Source of the DNA: Brachyspira aalborgi
GTDB taxonomy: Bacteria; Spirochaetota; Brachyspiria; Brachyspirales; Brachyspiraceae
DNA length: 64,000 bases
Direction: 5' to 3'
Assembly: GCF_008016455.1 (NCBI RefSeq)
Contig: NZ_SAXU01000001.1
Location: forward strand, 2,190,423-2,254,422
This document shows positions 56,626-64,000 of this stretch, piece after piece. A program made the translations under genes and the position numbers. Under the pieces are notes generated by a model. That model had not been told where the DNA came from. It did not search any database and saw only the letters and a program-made list of their open reading frames with translations. Each line of letters begins with the position of its first letter. The stretch's first letter is position 1.

Positions 56626-57252
56626 ATGGCAAGATACAGAGATGCAAGCTGCAGATTATGCCGCAGGGAACGAATGAAACTTATGTTAAAAGGCGATAGA
56701 TGCGTTACTGCAAAATGCGCTATAACTAAAAGAAGAGAAGTTCCAGGTCCCGTTAATCGTAAAATGAAACAATTATCGGAATACGGCGTTCAGATGAGAG
56801 AAAAACAAAAAGTTAAAAGAATATACGGTATTTTAGAAAAGCAATTTAGAAATTACTATCAAGAAGCTACTCGTATAAGCGGGGTTTCAGGCGAAAATTT
56901 ACTTAGATTATTAGAATTGCGTTTGGATAATGTCGTTTATAGATTAGGACTTGCTAAAAGCAGGTCTCAAGCTAGGCAATTTGTCTATCATGGATTTATT
57001 TCCGTTAATGGCAAGAGAATGACAATTCCTTCTTATTGCGTAAAAGTCGGAGATAAAATTTCAATTACCGATAGAGGAAACGCTATAGGACAAGTTAAAG
57101 AGATAGTAGAGGATTTAAAAAGCGAATATGTTCCCGCTTGGCTTAGTTTAGATTTGTCTAATAAAACGGGCGAAATTGTAACTTTGCCTATAAGAGAGCA
57201 TATAGAATATCCTATTAACGAACAGCTCATAATTGAGTATTATTCTAAATAA
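56626..57252 (+). CDS. rpsD: 30S ribosomal protein S4, zinc-binding type
   Basis: 208 residues. An N-terminal Cys motif (CRLCRRE, then CVTAKC) marks the zinc-containing form. An S4 RNA-binding domain follows (LELRLDNVVYRLGLAKSRSQ and HGFISVNGKRMTIPSY). It is a primary 16S binder and often an autoregulator of the alpha operon. Confidence 0.97.
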   Translation: MARYRDASCRLCRRERMKLMLKGDRCVTAKCAITKRREVPGPVNRKMKQLSEYGVQMREKQKVKRIYGILEKQFRNYYQEATRISGVSGENLLRLLELRLDNVVYRLGLAKSRSQARQFVYHGFISVNGKRMTIPSYCVKVGDKISITDRGNAIGQVKEIVEDLKSEYVPAWLSLDLSNKTGEIVTLPIREHIEYPINEQLIIEYYSK

Positions 57253-57275
57253 ACGGCATAAGAGGTATTATAAGA

Positions 57276-58256
57276 ATGGCATTAAAAGAAATATTGGAAT
57301 CTATAAGGCATCCGCATAAAGTCACTTTTGAAGCTAAAGATTTGACTTCTAATTATGGCAAATTTATAGCTCAACCTTTTGAAAGAGGATATGCCGTTAC
57401 TATAGGTAACGCTTTAAGAAGAGTATTATTATCTTCGATACCAGGATACGCCATCACGGCTATTAAAATAAAAGATGTAAGCAATGAATTTGAAAATGTG
57501 GAAGGTATGAAAGAAGACACGATAGTTATGATAATGCATCTTAAAAATGTCGTTGTTTCTCTTCCCGACCATATAGAGAGTAAAACTATTCATGTAAAAA
57601 AAGAAGGTCCTTGTATTATAACGGCTAAAGATTTGGTTGAATCCGACTCTGAAGTAAAAGTTTATAATCCAGATTATTATATAGCGACAATATCCGAAGG
57701 TTATAGTTTTGAAATGGATATTCAAATAGACGGAGGCTATAGTTATGTGCCAGCCGAAGTATCCGCAGAATTGATAAGCGATATTAACGCTATAGTAATA
57801 GACGCTATATATTCTCCTATAGTAAGCGTAAATTATAATGTGGAAGATATAAGAGTAGGGCAGAGAATAGATTATGGAAGGCTCACTTTAGAAATAGAAA
57901 CTAAAGGAAATATAGCTCCAGATAAGGCGCTATCTTGGGCAGCTAAAATATTGAAAGATAATTTGCTTTGTTTTATGTTGCCAGAAGAAGCAAATGAAGA
58001 TGATGAAAAATTAGAAGAAGCTCCAAAGGATTCTATTTTAGATGTTTTGAAAGATAAACATGTTGAAGAAGTAGAATTCTCAATAAGAACCGCTAATTTT
58101 TTAATTTCATCCGATTTGAAAACTCTCGATAAAGTGGCTTTAAAATCCGATAGCGATTTATTAAGACTTACGGGAGCTAATGAAATGATTATCGAAGAGA
58201 TTAAAGAAAAACTTGAAGAATACGGCGCTCATCTTGGAATGAGAAGAATGATATAA
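57276..58256 (+). CDS. rpoA: RNA polymerase alpha subunit
   Basis: 326 residues. The N-terminal dimerisation domain has RGYAVTIGNALRRVLLSSIPG. The linker is acidic (EEANEDDEKLEE). The C-terminal domain has the helix-hairpin-helix region that binds UP elements and activators. The position between rpsD and rplQ is canonical. Confidence 0.98.
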   Translation: MALKEILESIRHPHKVTFEAKDLTSNYGKFIAQPFERGYAVTIGNALRRVLLSSIPGYAITAIKIKDVSNEFENVEGMKEDTIVMIMHLKNVVVSLPDHIESKTIHVKKEGPCIITAKDLVESDSEVKVYNPDYYIATISEGYSFEMDIQIDGGYSYVPAEVSAELISDINAIVIDAIYSPIVSVNYNVEDIRVGQRIDYGRLTLEIETKGNIAPDKALSWAAKILKDNLLCFMLPEEANEDDEKLEEAPKDSILDVLKDKHVEEVEFSIRTANFLISSDLKTLDKVALKSDSDLLRLTGANEMIIEEIKEKLEEYGAHLGMRRMI

Positions 58257-58284
58257 AATAAATAATTAAATTAAGGATAATAAA

Positions 58285-58668
58285 ATGAGACATAGAGTAA
58301 GCGTTAAAAAATTTAATAGAACAAGCGCCCATAGAAAAGCTATGCTTTCAAATATGCTAACTTCTCTTTTAAAATATGAGAAAATAGAAACTACTAAAGA
58401 AAAGGGCAGAGCTATAAAACAATTAGCCGACAAAATTATTTATAGAGCAAAAACCGATAATATTCATAATAGAAGAATAATAGCAAGATATGTAAAAGAC
58501 GAAACTATATTGAGGAAATTATTTAAAGATATTGCCCCAAGATATTTAGATAGAAACGGCGGTTTTGTGAGAAAAATTTTGTCGTATAAAAGATTTGGAG
58601 ACGCTGCCGATATGTGCGTGGTTATGCTTTGCGATGGTTCGTCTAATAAAACTGAAATAAAAAAATAG
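58285..58668 (+). CDS. rplQ: 50S ribosomal protein L17
   Basis: 127 residues, MRHRVSVKKFNRTSAHRKAM at the start, then KYEKIETTKEKGRAIKQLAD and GGFVRKILSYKRFGDAADM. Last ribosomal protein of the block. The 92 bp to rho show no clear terminator. Confidence 0.97.
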   Translation: MRHRVSVKKFNRTSAHRKAMLSNMLTSLLKYEKIETTKEKGRAIKQLADKIIYRAKTDNIHNRRIIARYVKDETILRKLFKDIAPRYLDRNGGFVRKILSYKRFGDAADMCVVMLCDGSSNKTEIKK

Positions 58669-58760
58669 AAAAATAAATATAATGAATACTAATTTATAAA
58701 TCTAATATAAATATATAATGTTTATATGCTTTAAAAGTATATTATTATTGAGGAGCGCTT

Positions 58761-60251
58761 ATGTCTATAAACGAAGCAAATACAATTGAAGAAAATATTG
58801 AGGCTAATGCGGCGGATAATACGGAAGCTAAACCCGTTAAAGTTAGGAGTGTTAGAAAAAAAGTCGTAAAAGCTATTTCCGTTAATACTGAAAATATTTC
58901 TAATAACGAAGAGAATGCAATTTCGCAGGAAGATAATAATATTGAATATGAAGAGGTTCAAAGTATAAAAAGACCTCAAGATATTATTTATATAAATAAA
59001 TTAAGCGGTTTGACATTTGAAGAATTATTAGAATTTGCAAACGGCTATGGCGTAAGAAGAGATACTAATGTTCGCCGTCAGGAATTAATGCATTTAATAT
59101 TGAGAGCGCATCTTAACTCGGGCGGAAAAATTGAAGCGGAAGGAACTTTAGAAGTTTTGCCAGACGGTTTTGGTTTTTTAAGGTCTAAAAATACAAATTA
59201 TTTATCGGGGCATGACGATATATATATAGCTCCAACTCAAATAAGATTATTCGGATTAAGAACGGGAGATGTAGTCGGCGGAGAAGTTCGTCCTCCTAAA
59301 GATAATAGCCCAGAAAAATTTTTTGGACTTTTAAGAATAGAGAGAGTAAACGGAGATAAGCCAGAGAATTTATATAAAAGACCTATATTTGATAAGCTAA
59401 CGCCGATATTTCCAAACGAAAGAATAAATTTAGAATTTGCGCCAAATAAAATTTCAACTCGAATAATAAATTTAGTCTCTCCTATAGGAAAAGGACAGAG
59501 AGGTTTAATTGTCTCGCCTCCAAAAGCGGGAAAAACTATGATGCTTCAAGAGATTGCAAACGCTATTTGCAGAAATTATCCCGATATAAAACTTTTTATA
59601 CTTCTTATAGACGAAAGACCAGAAGAAGTTACCGATATGAAGAGAAATGTTCCAGAAGCTGAAGTTATAGCTTCAACTTTTGACGAACCGCCAGAAAAAC
59701 ATTGTCAAGTTTCTGAAATGGTTTTAGAGAAAGCTAAACGGTTGGTTGAAAATAAACATGATGTTGTTATTATATTAGATTCTATAACCAGACTTTCAAG
59801 AGCTTATAACTTAACCGTTCCAGCAAGCGGAAAGATACTTACAGGCGGAGTCGATTCAAACGCTTTGCATAAACCAAAAAGATTTTTCGGAGCCGCTCGT
59901 AATATAGAAGACGGAGGTTCTTTGACAATAATCGCGTCCGCTTTAGTCGATACGGGAAGTAGAATGGACGATTATATTTACGAAGAGTTTAAAGGCACGG
60001 GAAATATGGAACTTCATTTAGACAGAAAATTTGCAAATAGAAGATTATTCCCAGCGATAGATATAGATTCTTCTTCCACTCGAAGAGACGATTTGCTTTT
60101 AAGCGATGAAGAGCTTGCTAAAATGCGACTTATAAGAAACGCTCAAAGTATTAACGGCAATGTTGACGAATACGGAATTATAGAAAAAGTTATTGATAAA
60201 ATGAGTTCCACTAAAAATAATTTTGAATTTCTTAAATTATTAAATTCATAA
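58761..60251 (+). CDS. rho: Transcription termination factor Rho
   Basis: 496 residues. An N-terminal low-complexity extension (about 1-70) is followed by the RNA-binding OB domain ([16 protein letters not shown]). The RecA-like ATPase domain has Walker A SPPKAGKT and [16 protein letters not shown]. It unwinds RNA-DNA hybrids to end transcription. Directly downstream of the ribosomal block, with good ribosome site (GAGGAG). Confidence 0.97.
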   Translation: MSINEANTIEENIEANAADNTEAKPVKVRSVRKKVVKAISVNTENISNNEENAISQEDNNIEYEEVQSIKRPQDIIYINKLSGLTFEELLEFANGYGVRRDTNVRRQELMHLILRAHLNSGGKIEAEGTLEVLPDGFGFLRSKNTNYLSGHDDIYIAPTQIRLFGLRTGDVVGGEVRPPKDNSPEKFFGLLRIERVNGDKPENLYKRPIFDKLTPIFPNERINLEFAPNKISTRIINLVSPIGKGQRGLIVSPPKAGKTMMLQEIANAICRNYPDIKLFILLIDERPEEVTDMKRNVPEAEVIASTFDEPPEKHCQVSEMVLEKAKRLVENKHDVVIILDSITRLSRAYNLTVPASGKILTGGVDSNALHKPKRFFGAARNIEDGGSLTIIASALVDTGSRMDDYIYEEFKGTGNMELHLDRKFANRRLFPAIDIDSSSTRRDDLLLSDEELAKMRLIRNAQSINGNVDEYGIIEKVIDKMSSTKNNFEFLKLLNS

Positions 60252-60266
60252 TTTTAAGGATTTAAT

Positions 60267-60881
60267 ATGTCCGAAGACTCGCATAAGAATTCTAAAGATA
60301 AAGAATTATTCGAGTTTTATTTAGAGCATGGATATTTTCCTGAAGATTTAAATAATAAATTTCAAAAAAAATTAAAAGAGAATTCTAAAAATCAAAAAGT
60401 AAATCAAAATAAAAAAAATATTAATCTCAATAAAAATAATTTAAAAAATAAAAATAATTATGATAAAGATAATAATTATAGCGAAAAAGATAAAGAAATA
60501 TTTTTAAATGCGATTAAAAATCTTGATTGCTCAAATCATATAAAAAATACTAATAATATTGAAAAAAAATATCCAAAATTTAAACCTAATTTAAAAAATG
60601 TAATTCCTCAAGATACTTTGGATTTGCATGGGCTTACGCGCGAAAGAGCATTGCATAGCGTAAAGAAATTTATTTTTGAAGCTAAAAGAAATAAATTAAA
60701 AGTAATTCTTATAATACATGGAAAAGGATTTAGAAGCGAAAATAAAATTTCTGTTTTGAAAGATTTGGTAGAATATTATATAGCGACAGAAGGAAAATAT
60801 TATATAAAATATTCTACAGAAGCCCCCGCTCGACTTGGAGGAGGCGGCGCAAAATTAATTTATCTTCATAGCAATGATTAA
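60267..60881 (+). CDS. Smr-domain protein
   Basis: 204 residues. The first ~115 residues are Lys/Asn-rich and probably disordered. The C-terminal Smr (MutS2-like) nuclease domain has LDLHGLTRERALHSVKKF, LIIHGKGFRS and the last segment GGGGAKLIYLH. Smr domains nick nucleic acid, recently often linked to ribosome rescue. It is 15 nt after rho, and its end overlaps the converging minus-strand gene by 4 nt. Confidence 0.85.
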   Translation: MSEDSHKNSKDKELFEFYLEHGYFPEDLNNKFQKKLKENSKNQKVNQNKKNINLNKNNLKNKNNYDKDNNYSEKDKEIFLNAIKNLDCSNHIKNTNNIEKKYPKFKPNLKNVIPQDTLDLHGLTRERALHSVKKFIFEAKRNKLKVILIIHGKGFRSENKISVLKDLVEYYIATEGKYYIKYSTEAPARLGGGGAKLIYLHSND

Positions 60882-61831
60882 TTAGTATTTGTTAATATAT
60901 CTTCAAGTTTTTTGTTTGTATAAAAATCCGATTTTACTTTTGAAACTATATCTATAGTAGTTTTTTTAGATATTTTTAAAGTTTTTTCCGTAAATAAATC
61001 GTAATTATTTTTTAGAAGTTTTAAGGTTTCATGTCCCATTAATACCGAAACTAAACAGAATCGTCTATAACCTTGAGCTTTTTTTTCTATGCTCATAATA
61101 TATTCTATTGAAGATTTAAATTCATTATTTGCGCTTTCTATCATTTTATTTAAAACTTCAAGCGATTTATCCATATAAGCTTTATCTTCAAAATAAGGAG
61201 CGGGATTTTCATTATCGAAAAGAGAAGAGGGCCAGAATATTCTTTTTTCTTTGTAATCAATTTTAGCGTCTTTTATTATATTAATTTTTTGTAAAAATAT
61301 TCCAAGCCTTTTTGCTTTTTCTTTGTCTAAATTTAATCCGTCTAATAACCTTGTTATTTCGGTTAAATATAATCCGACAGTTCCCGCGACATAATAGCAG
61401 TAATCGTTTAAGTCGTCAAAGCTTGAAATTATATGGTCTTGATAATAAATCATTCCATAGCCCATTTCTTTTAAGTATGATATAGATATATTTCTTATAT
61501 CCAAAGGAAAATTGAAAAAAACTTTAAGAACAATATCTATATTTTCTATAAGAATTTTATCGTTTTCGTTTATTGTTTTGCTTATCACTACTTTTTTAAA
61601 ATTCTCTATATTTTCCATATTTGCAGTTTTTAATATATTTATAAATCCCGTTATCAAAGTTTCTTTATCTTTAATTTCATGCATAGAATCTTCAATAGTG
61701 TCAATTATTCTTGCAAGCAAATATTGAACTTCGACTTTTATTTTTTTATTTTTATCAAGAAGAGGAATCGCCAAAGCAAAACTTCTTGAAACTAAATCGA
61801 GTAAATATTTTGTAGTAATTTTATTTGCCAT
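60878..61831 (-). CDS. Squalene/phytoene-synthase-family protein
   Basis: 317 residues of the trans-prenyl head-to-head synthase fold. SRSFALAIPLL at the start, the first Asp motif DTIED (Asp44, Asp48), then YCYYVAGTVGLYLTEI and the second motif LQKINIIKDAKID (Asp188, Asp192) followed by RIFWP. All catalytic acidic residues are intact. The FWP ending resembles squalene synthases. The product, squalene or another C30 compound, is inferred, not shown. It is 8 nt downstream of ispF, linking it to isoprenoid precursor supply. Confidence 0.85.
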   Translation of the reverse strand: MANKITTKYLLDLVSRSFALAIPLLDKNKKIKVEVQYLLARIIDTIEDSMHEIKDKETLITGFINILKTANMENIENFKKVVISKTINENDKILIENIDIVLKVFFNFPLDIRNISISYLKEMGYGMIYYQDHIISSFDDLNDYCYYVAGTVGLYLTEITRLLDGLNLDKEKAKRLGIFLQKINIIKDAKIDYKEKRIFWPSSLFDNENPAPYFEDKAYMDKSLEVLNKMIESANNEFKSSIEYIMSIEKKAQGYRRFCLVSVLMGHETLKLLKNNYDLFTEKTLKISKKTTIDIVSKVKSDFYTNKKLEDILTNTN

Positions 61832-61839
61832 ATTAATTC

Positions 61840-62319
61840 CTATTCGTCAATTTTTTTTAATAAAGAAACGCAATGAACGGCTATTCCTTCTCCTCTTCCT
61901 ATCGCGTCCATTCTTTCGTTTGTTTTAGCTTTTATTGAAACATTTTCTATTTTAGTTTTTAAGGCTTTAGATAAATTTTCTCTCATAGAATCTATATAAT
62001 CTCTTAATTTTGGTTTTTCAAGTATAATTGTAATATCCGTATTTGAAATCATATATTCTTTTTCTTCCATTAATTTAATTGTCTCTTCTAATAATTTTAT
62101 TGAAGAAATATCTTTATATTTATTATCGTTATCGGGAAAATGGCTTCCTATATCGCCAAGCGCCAAAGCTCCAAATATAGAATCTATCAAAGCATGCGAG
62201 ATAACATCCGCATCGGAATGTCCTTTTAATCCTAATTCGTAAGGAATTTCTATTCCCGCCAAAATTAATTTTCTGTTTTTTTCAAATATATGAGAATCAT
62301 AACCGTATCCTATTATCAT
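61840..62319 (-). CDS. ispF: 2-C-methyl-D-erythritol 2,4-cyclodiphosphate synthase
   Basis: 159 residues. MIIGYGYDSHIF (Asp-x-His metal ligands), AGIEIPYELGLKGHSDADVISHAL and ALGDIGSHFPDND match IspF, the MEP-pathway enzyme. So the organism makes isoprenoids by this route. First gene of a two-gene operon. Confidence 0.95.
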   Translation of the reverse strand: MIIGYGYDSHIFEKNRKLILAGIEIPYELGLKGHSDADVISHALIDSIFGALALGDIGSHFPDNDNKYKDISSIKLLEETIKLMEEKEYMISNTDITIILEKPKLRDYIDSMRENLSKALKTKIENVSIKAKTNERMDAIGRGEGIAVHCVSLLKKIDE

Positions 62320-62487
62320 TGTATTATCCTAATATTTATAATATAAAAATTATACTAAAATGATTATATTTGTCAAATAAATATTATAAAGCCGTAAAAT
62401 TAGATTTTTTATAATTTTGAACTATTGATATATTTTTTAATCAATGTTAAAAATTTCTATAAATTAAAAAAATTTAAATTAATTATA

Positions 62488-62515
62488 TTGACTTTATTTT
62501 AAAAGATTGTATAAT
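62488..62515 (+). promoter_or_regulatory. Surface-protein promoter element A
   Basis: TTGACT, 16 bp, TATAAT. First of four tandem elements before the outer-membrane protein gene. Confidence 0.65.
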
Positions 62516-62544
62516 AATAGTTAATAAATATTTAAATTATTTTG

Positions 62545-62573
62545 TTGACAAAAATTTTTAAATGCTTTATAAT
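62545..62573 (+). promoter_or_regulatory. Surface-protein promoter element B
   Basis: TTGACA, 17 bp, TATAAT, full consensus. It shares its flank (AATATTTAAATT) with element D. Confidence 0.75.
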
Positions 62574-62622
62574 ATTGTTAAATTAAATTAATCAATATTG
62601 AAAAAAAAATTAAAATAAACTA

Positions 62623-62651
62623 TTGACTAATTTTTAAACTTATTGTATAAA
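62623..62651 (+). promoter_or_regulatory. Surface-protein promoter element C
   Basis: TTGACT, 17 bp, TATAAA. The weakest of the four. Confidence 0.55.
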
Positions 62652-62684
62652 TTAAAAGTTAGTTAAAAAATATTTAAATTGTTA

Positions 62685-62713
62685 TTGACAAAATTTTTTA
62701 GATATTGTATAAT
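62685..62713 (+). promoter_or_regulatory. Surface-protein promoter element D
   Basis: TTGACA, 17 bp, TATAAT, full consensus, the closest to the gene; the predicted start is near 62720. Flank AATATTTAAATT as in element B. Confidence 0.8.
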
Positions 62714-62749
62714 TTAAAATATAAATAAAAAAAGTGATGGAAAATTTAT

Positions 62750-62812
62750 ATGAGATTTAAAAACATTGTAAGTATGTTGAACAGTACAGTACAGTACAGT
62801 ACAGTACCATAA
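62750..62812 (+). CDS. Candidate switch ORF upstream of the outer-membrane protein
   Basis: A 20-codon frame (MRFKNIVSMLNSTVQ...VP, stop) that contains the ACAGT repeat. At the present repeat number it stops at 62812. One extra repeat unit would join it, with no stop, to the frame of the outer-membrane protein. The ribosome site is weak (GTGAT 11 nt upstream), so translation is not certain. Confidence 0.4.
   Translation: MRFKNIVSMLNSTVQYSTVP
62781..62807 (+). repeat. ACAGT pentanucleotide tandem repeat
   Basis: Five copies of ACAGT plus AC, without mismatch, between promoter element D and the outer-membrane protein gene. Confidence 0.95.
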
Positions 62813-62887
62813 GTTTAAACTTTTCAAAAATAAATCAATCGAAAAAATTATTAAAATTTTGTCCGTTTCTTTCGGATACATTAATCG

Positions 62888-62918
62888 CGATAACTTATCG
62901 GGAGAGAAGAAACCCGAT
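62888..62918 (+). promoter_or_regulatory. Two mutually exclusive hairpins before the outer-membrane protein
   Basis: CGAT...ATCG (62888-62900) and ATCGGG...CCCGAT (62897-62918) share ATCG, so only one can form. The second is followed by TTTTGTTATAAAT. An attenuation-type or ribosome-access switch is possible. Inferred only. Confidence 0.35.
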
Positions 62919-62960
62919 TTTGTTATAAATAAAAAATTTTTCATAAAAGGAGATAACAAA

Positions 62961-63665
62961 ATGAAAAAAATTAAAAAATTTCTTCTAACAATTGCAATGA
63001 CGATGATTTTTAGCGTATCGGCATTTGCGGCAAGTGGGTTCGAGTTTTTATTGAATGTGCCTTTCGGGTTGAATGTTGGACTTCCTACTAAAGAAACTAA
63101 AGATATGTTTGGAAGTGACAATCTCACTCATATGGGCGCTGATGTTGGTGTTGACGCTCAAATCGGCTATATGATTTCAGTTAAAGAAGGTTTCGGAATA
63201 AGCCTATTGGCTGAATTGGGCTATAGTTTTGATTCGTATGGTTATGGATACAAAACAATCACACCAGAAGCTAAAGCTAGTTATTGGCAATACTATCATA
63301 GTTTCAAATTGGGACTACTTCCTAAATTCAATATTGGTGTTGGCAAAGGAGCGATAGCCATAGGAATTGGAGGAGGAGCTAAAATCCCTCTTGCTGGAAA
63401 ATCAAAAATAACTGCTACTATAGGAGGTGTAGAAGCAAAAACTGAGGTTGACCTTAAAAGACAAGATATAGTTGATTTATTCTCTCCTTCAGTTATCGGC
63501 TATTTGAAAGTGACTTTCGATTATTATTTGTTCTTTACCGATAATATAGGAATGAATTTCGGCTTATATTTGGGCGGAGATTTTGCACCAAAATCTCAAA
63601 GAATTGGAGTCAATGCATTTGACTTTGGGCTTCAATTAGGATTTAGATTTGGTCCGAAAGTTTAA
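62961..63665 (+). CDS. Predicted outer-membrane beta-barrel surface protein
   Basis: 234 residues. A clean signal peptide (MKKIKKFLLTIAMTMIFSVSAFA, cut after Ala) is followed by Gly- and aromatic-rich alternating strands (GFEFLLNVPFGLNVGLP, IGVGKGAIAIGIGGGAK, FDFGLQLGFRFGP) ending in a Phe-containing strand, as in barrels. It resembles Brachyspira surface proteins (Vsp-like) in style, a tentative comparison. The start at 62961 has AAAAGGAGATAAC before it. The frame is open further upstream, into the ACAGT repeat. Confidence 0.8.
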   Translation: MKKIKKFLLTIAMTMIFSVSAFAASGFEFLLNVPFGLNVGLPTKETKDMFGSDNLTHMGADVGVDAQIGYMISVKEGFGISLLAELGYSFDSYGYGYKTITPEAKASYWQYYHSFKLGLLPKFNIGVGKGAIAIGIGGGAKIPLAGKSKITATIGGVEAKTEVDLKRQDIVDLFSPSVIGYLKVTFDYYLFFTDNIGMNFGLYLGGDFAPKSQRIGVNAFDFGLQLGFRFGPKV

Positions 63666-63712
63666 AAATCTTTTTCAAAATTTTTCATATAAATTCTAAA
63701 ACACTTGATTTG

Positions 63713-63744
63713 CGGTTTATACTTAATTGTATAAACCGTTTTTT
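63713..63744 (+). terminator. Terminator of the outer-membrane protein gene
   Basis: Perfect 10-bp stem CGGTTTATAC / GTATAAACCG, 6-nt loop, six T. Starts 48 nt after the stop. Confidence 0.92.
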
Positions 63745-63797
63745 ATTGAATAATGACAAAGAGTAAGATAAATTTTAACTTTCTTTTAATAAAAGAA

Positions 63798-64000
63798 TTA
63801 ATATTTGTCGTTGACATAAAATAGATTTATCAATCCCAATGCAGTTGTATTATCTTTGTAATTTTCTGACAATTTTTTTAATTCGTTTATTGAGTTTTCT
63901 ATATTATCAATTTTCATTATATCAAAAATTCCTTCTTCAACAGAATTATATTTTTTTGATAAAAGTTCGCACATAGAATTTGTGGCGATAAAATAATTAT
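63798..64000 (-). CDS. C-terminal end of an unidentified protein
   Basis: A frame entering from the right window edge on the minus strand and stopping at 63798. About 67 residues are visible, mostly helical and charged (YNSVEEGIFDIMKIDNIENS, then NTTALGLINLFYVNDKY). No family was recognised. A small palindrome (TTCTTTTAATAAAAGAA, 63781-63797) follows the stop. Confidence 0.6.
   Translation of the reverse strand, partial: NYFIATNSMCELLSKKYNSVEEGIFDIMKIDNIENSINELKKLSENYKDNTTALGLINLFYVNDKY

Noticed and set aside
62859-62960. Upstream extension of the outer-membrane protein (TTG start at 62859)
   Set aside because: It would place ~34 residues before a complete signal peptide, and the ATG at 62961 has a strong ribosome site. 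The extension is discussed only as a possible product of repeat slippage.
62714-63127. 137-codon minus-strand ORF over the outer-membrane protein leader
   Set aside because: It is antisense to a convincing gene with promoters and ribosome site, and its sequence is low in information.

Overview
The window looks like chromosomal DNA from a spirochaete of the genus Brachyspira or a close relative. This is inferred from the very AT-rich composition, the flavour of the proteins, the single continuous ribosomal supercluster and the signal-peptide surface proteins; no marker could be searched. Sigma70-type promoters stand out clearly (TTGACA, 16-17 bp, TATAAT), so many could be placed by eye. No rRNA genes, CRISPR arrays, insertion sequences or prophage genes were seen.

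Layout. 1-5 kb: an RluA pseudouridine synthase cut by the window edge, aspS, a LUD-domain protein, a BatA-like VWA membrane protein and tRNA-Leu(TAA). 5-10 kb: a decayed gene, rsmD, a small SLBB-like protein, a long acidic repeat protein and pyrR. 10-16 kb: an iron-alcohol-dehydrogenase-fold protein that has lost its metal ligands, an RNase H-like exonuclease, cysS, a cyclase-family protein, and metY behind a candidate leader peptide. 16-21 kb: a 29-residue mS38/AURKAIP1-like protein, three reduced NuoE/NuoF/NuoG-like iron-sulfur proteins, and a GlpD-like flavoprotein. 21-28 kb: recF, an ABC-2 transporter, an ankyrin protein, heptose genes (rfaE2-type and hldD), a TM2 protein, a radical SAM protein, and a lipoprotein whose 5' coding end is a CAAAA repeat. 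28-34.9 kb: an 830-residue protein of unknown function, gap-pgk, and a gene-poor stretch with dispersed repeats, a heptanucleotide tandem repeat behind an orphan promoter, and tRNA-Thr(CGT). 35-40 kb: a heterodimeric ABC exporter, a small secreted protein, a DUF454 protein and a YgbA_NO protein.

40.3-60.9 kb is one uninterrupted plus-strand block of translation and transcription genes: rpsL-rpsG-fusA-tuf, the S10 genes, the spc genes with secY-infA-rpmJ, the alpha genes, then rho and an Smr-domain protein. Two tandem promoters and a foldable leader precede rpsL. 60.9-62.3 kb: ispF and a squalene/phytoene-synthase-like gene on the minus strand. 62.4-63.7 kb: a predicted outer-membrane protein behind four tandem promoter-like elements and an ACAGT repeat. 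The end of a minus-strand gene closes the window.

The most unusual content is regulatory: three short-unit tandem repeats placed where slippage would alter coding or leader sequence, a Met-Met-Met leader peptide before metY, and two genes that appear to be transcribed without a leader. Next come the reduced NuoEFG-like module beside a GlpD homologue and the metal-site-less alcohol-dehydrogenase homologue.
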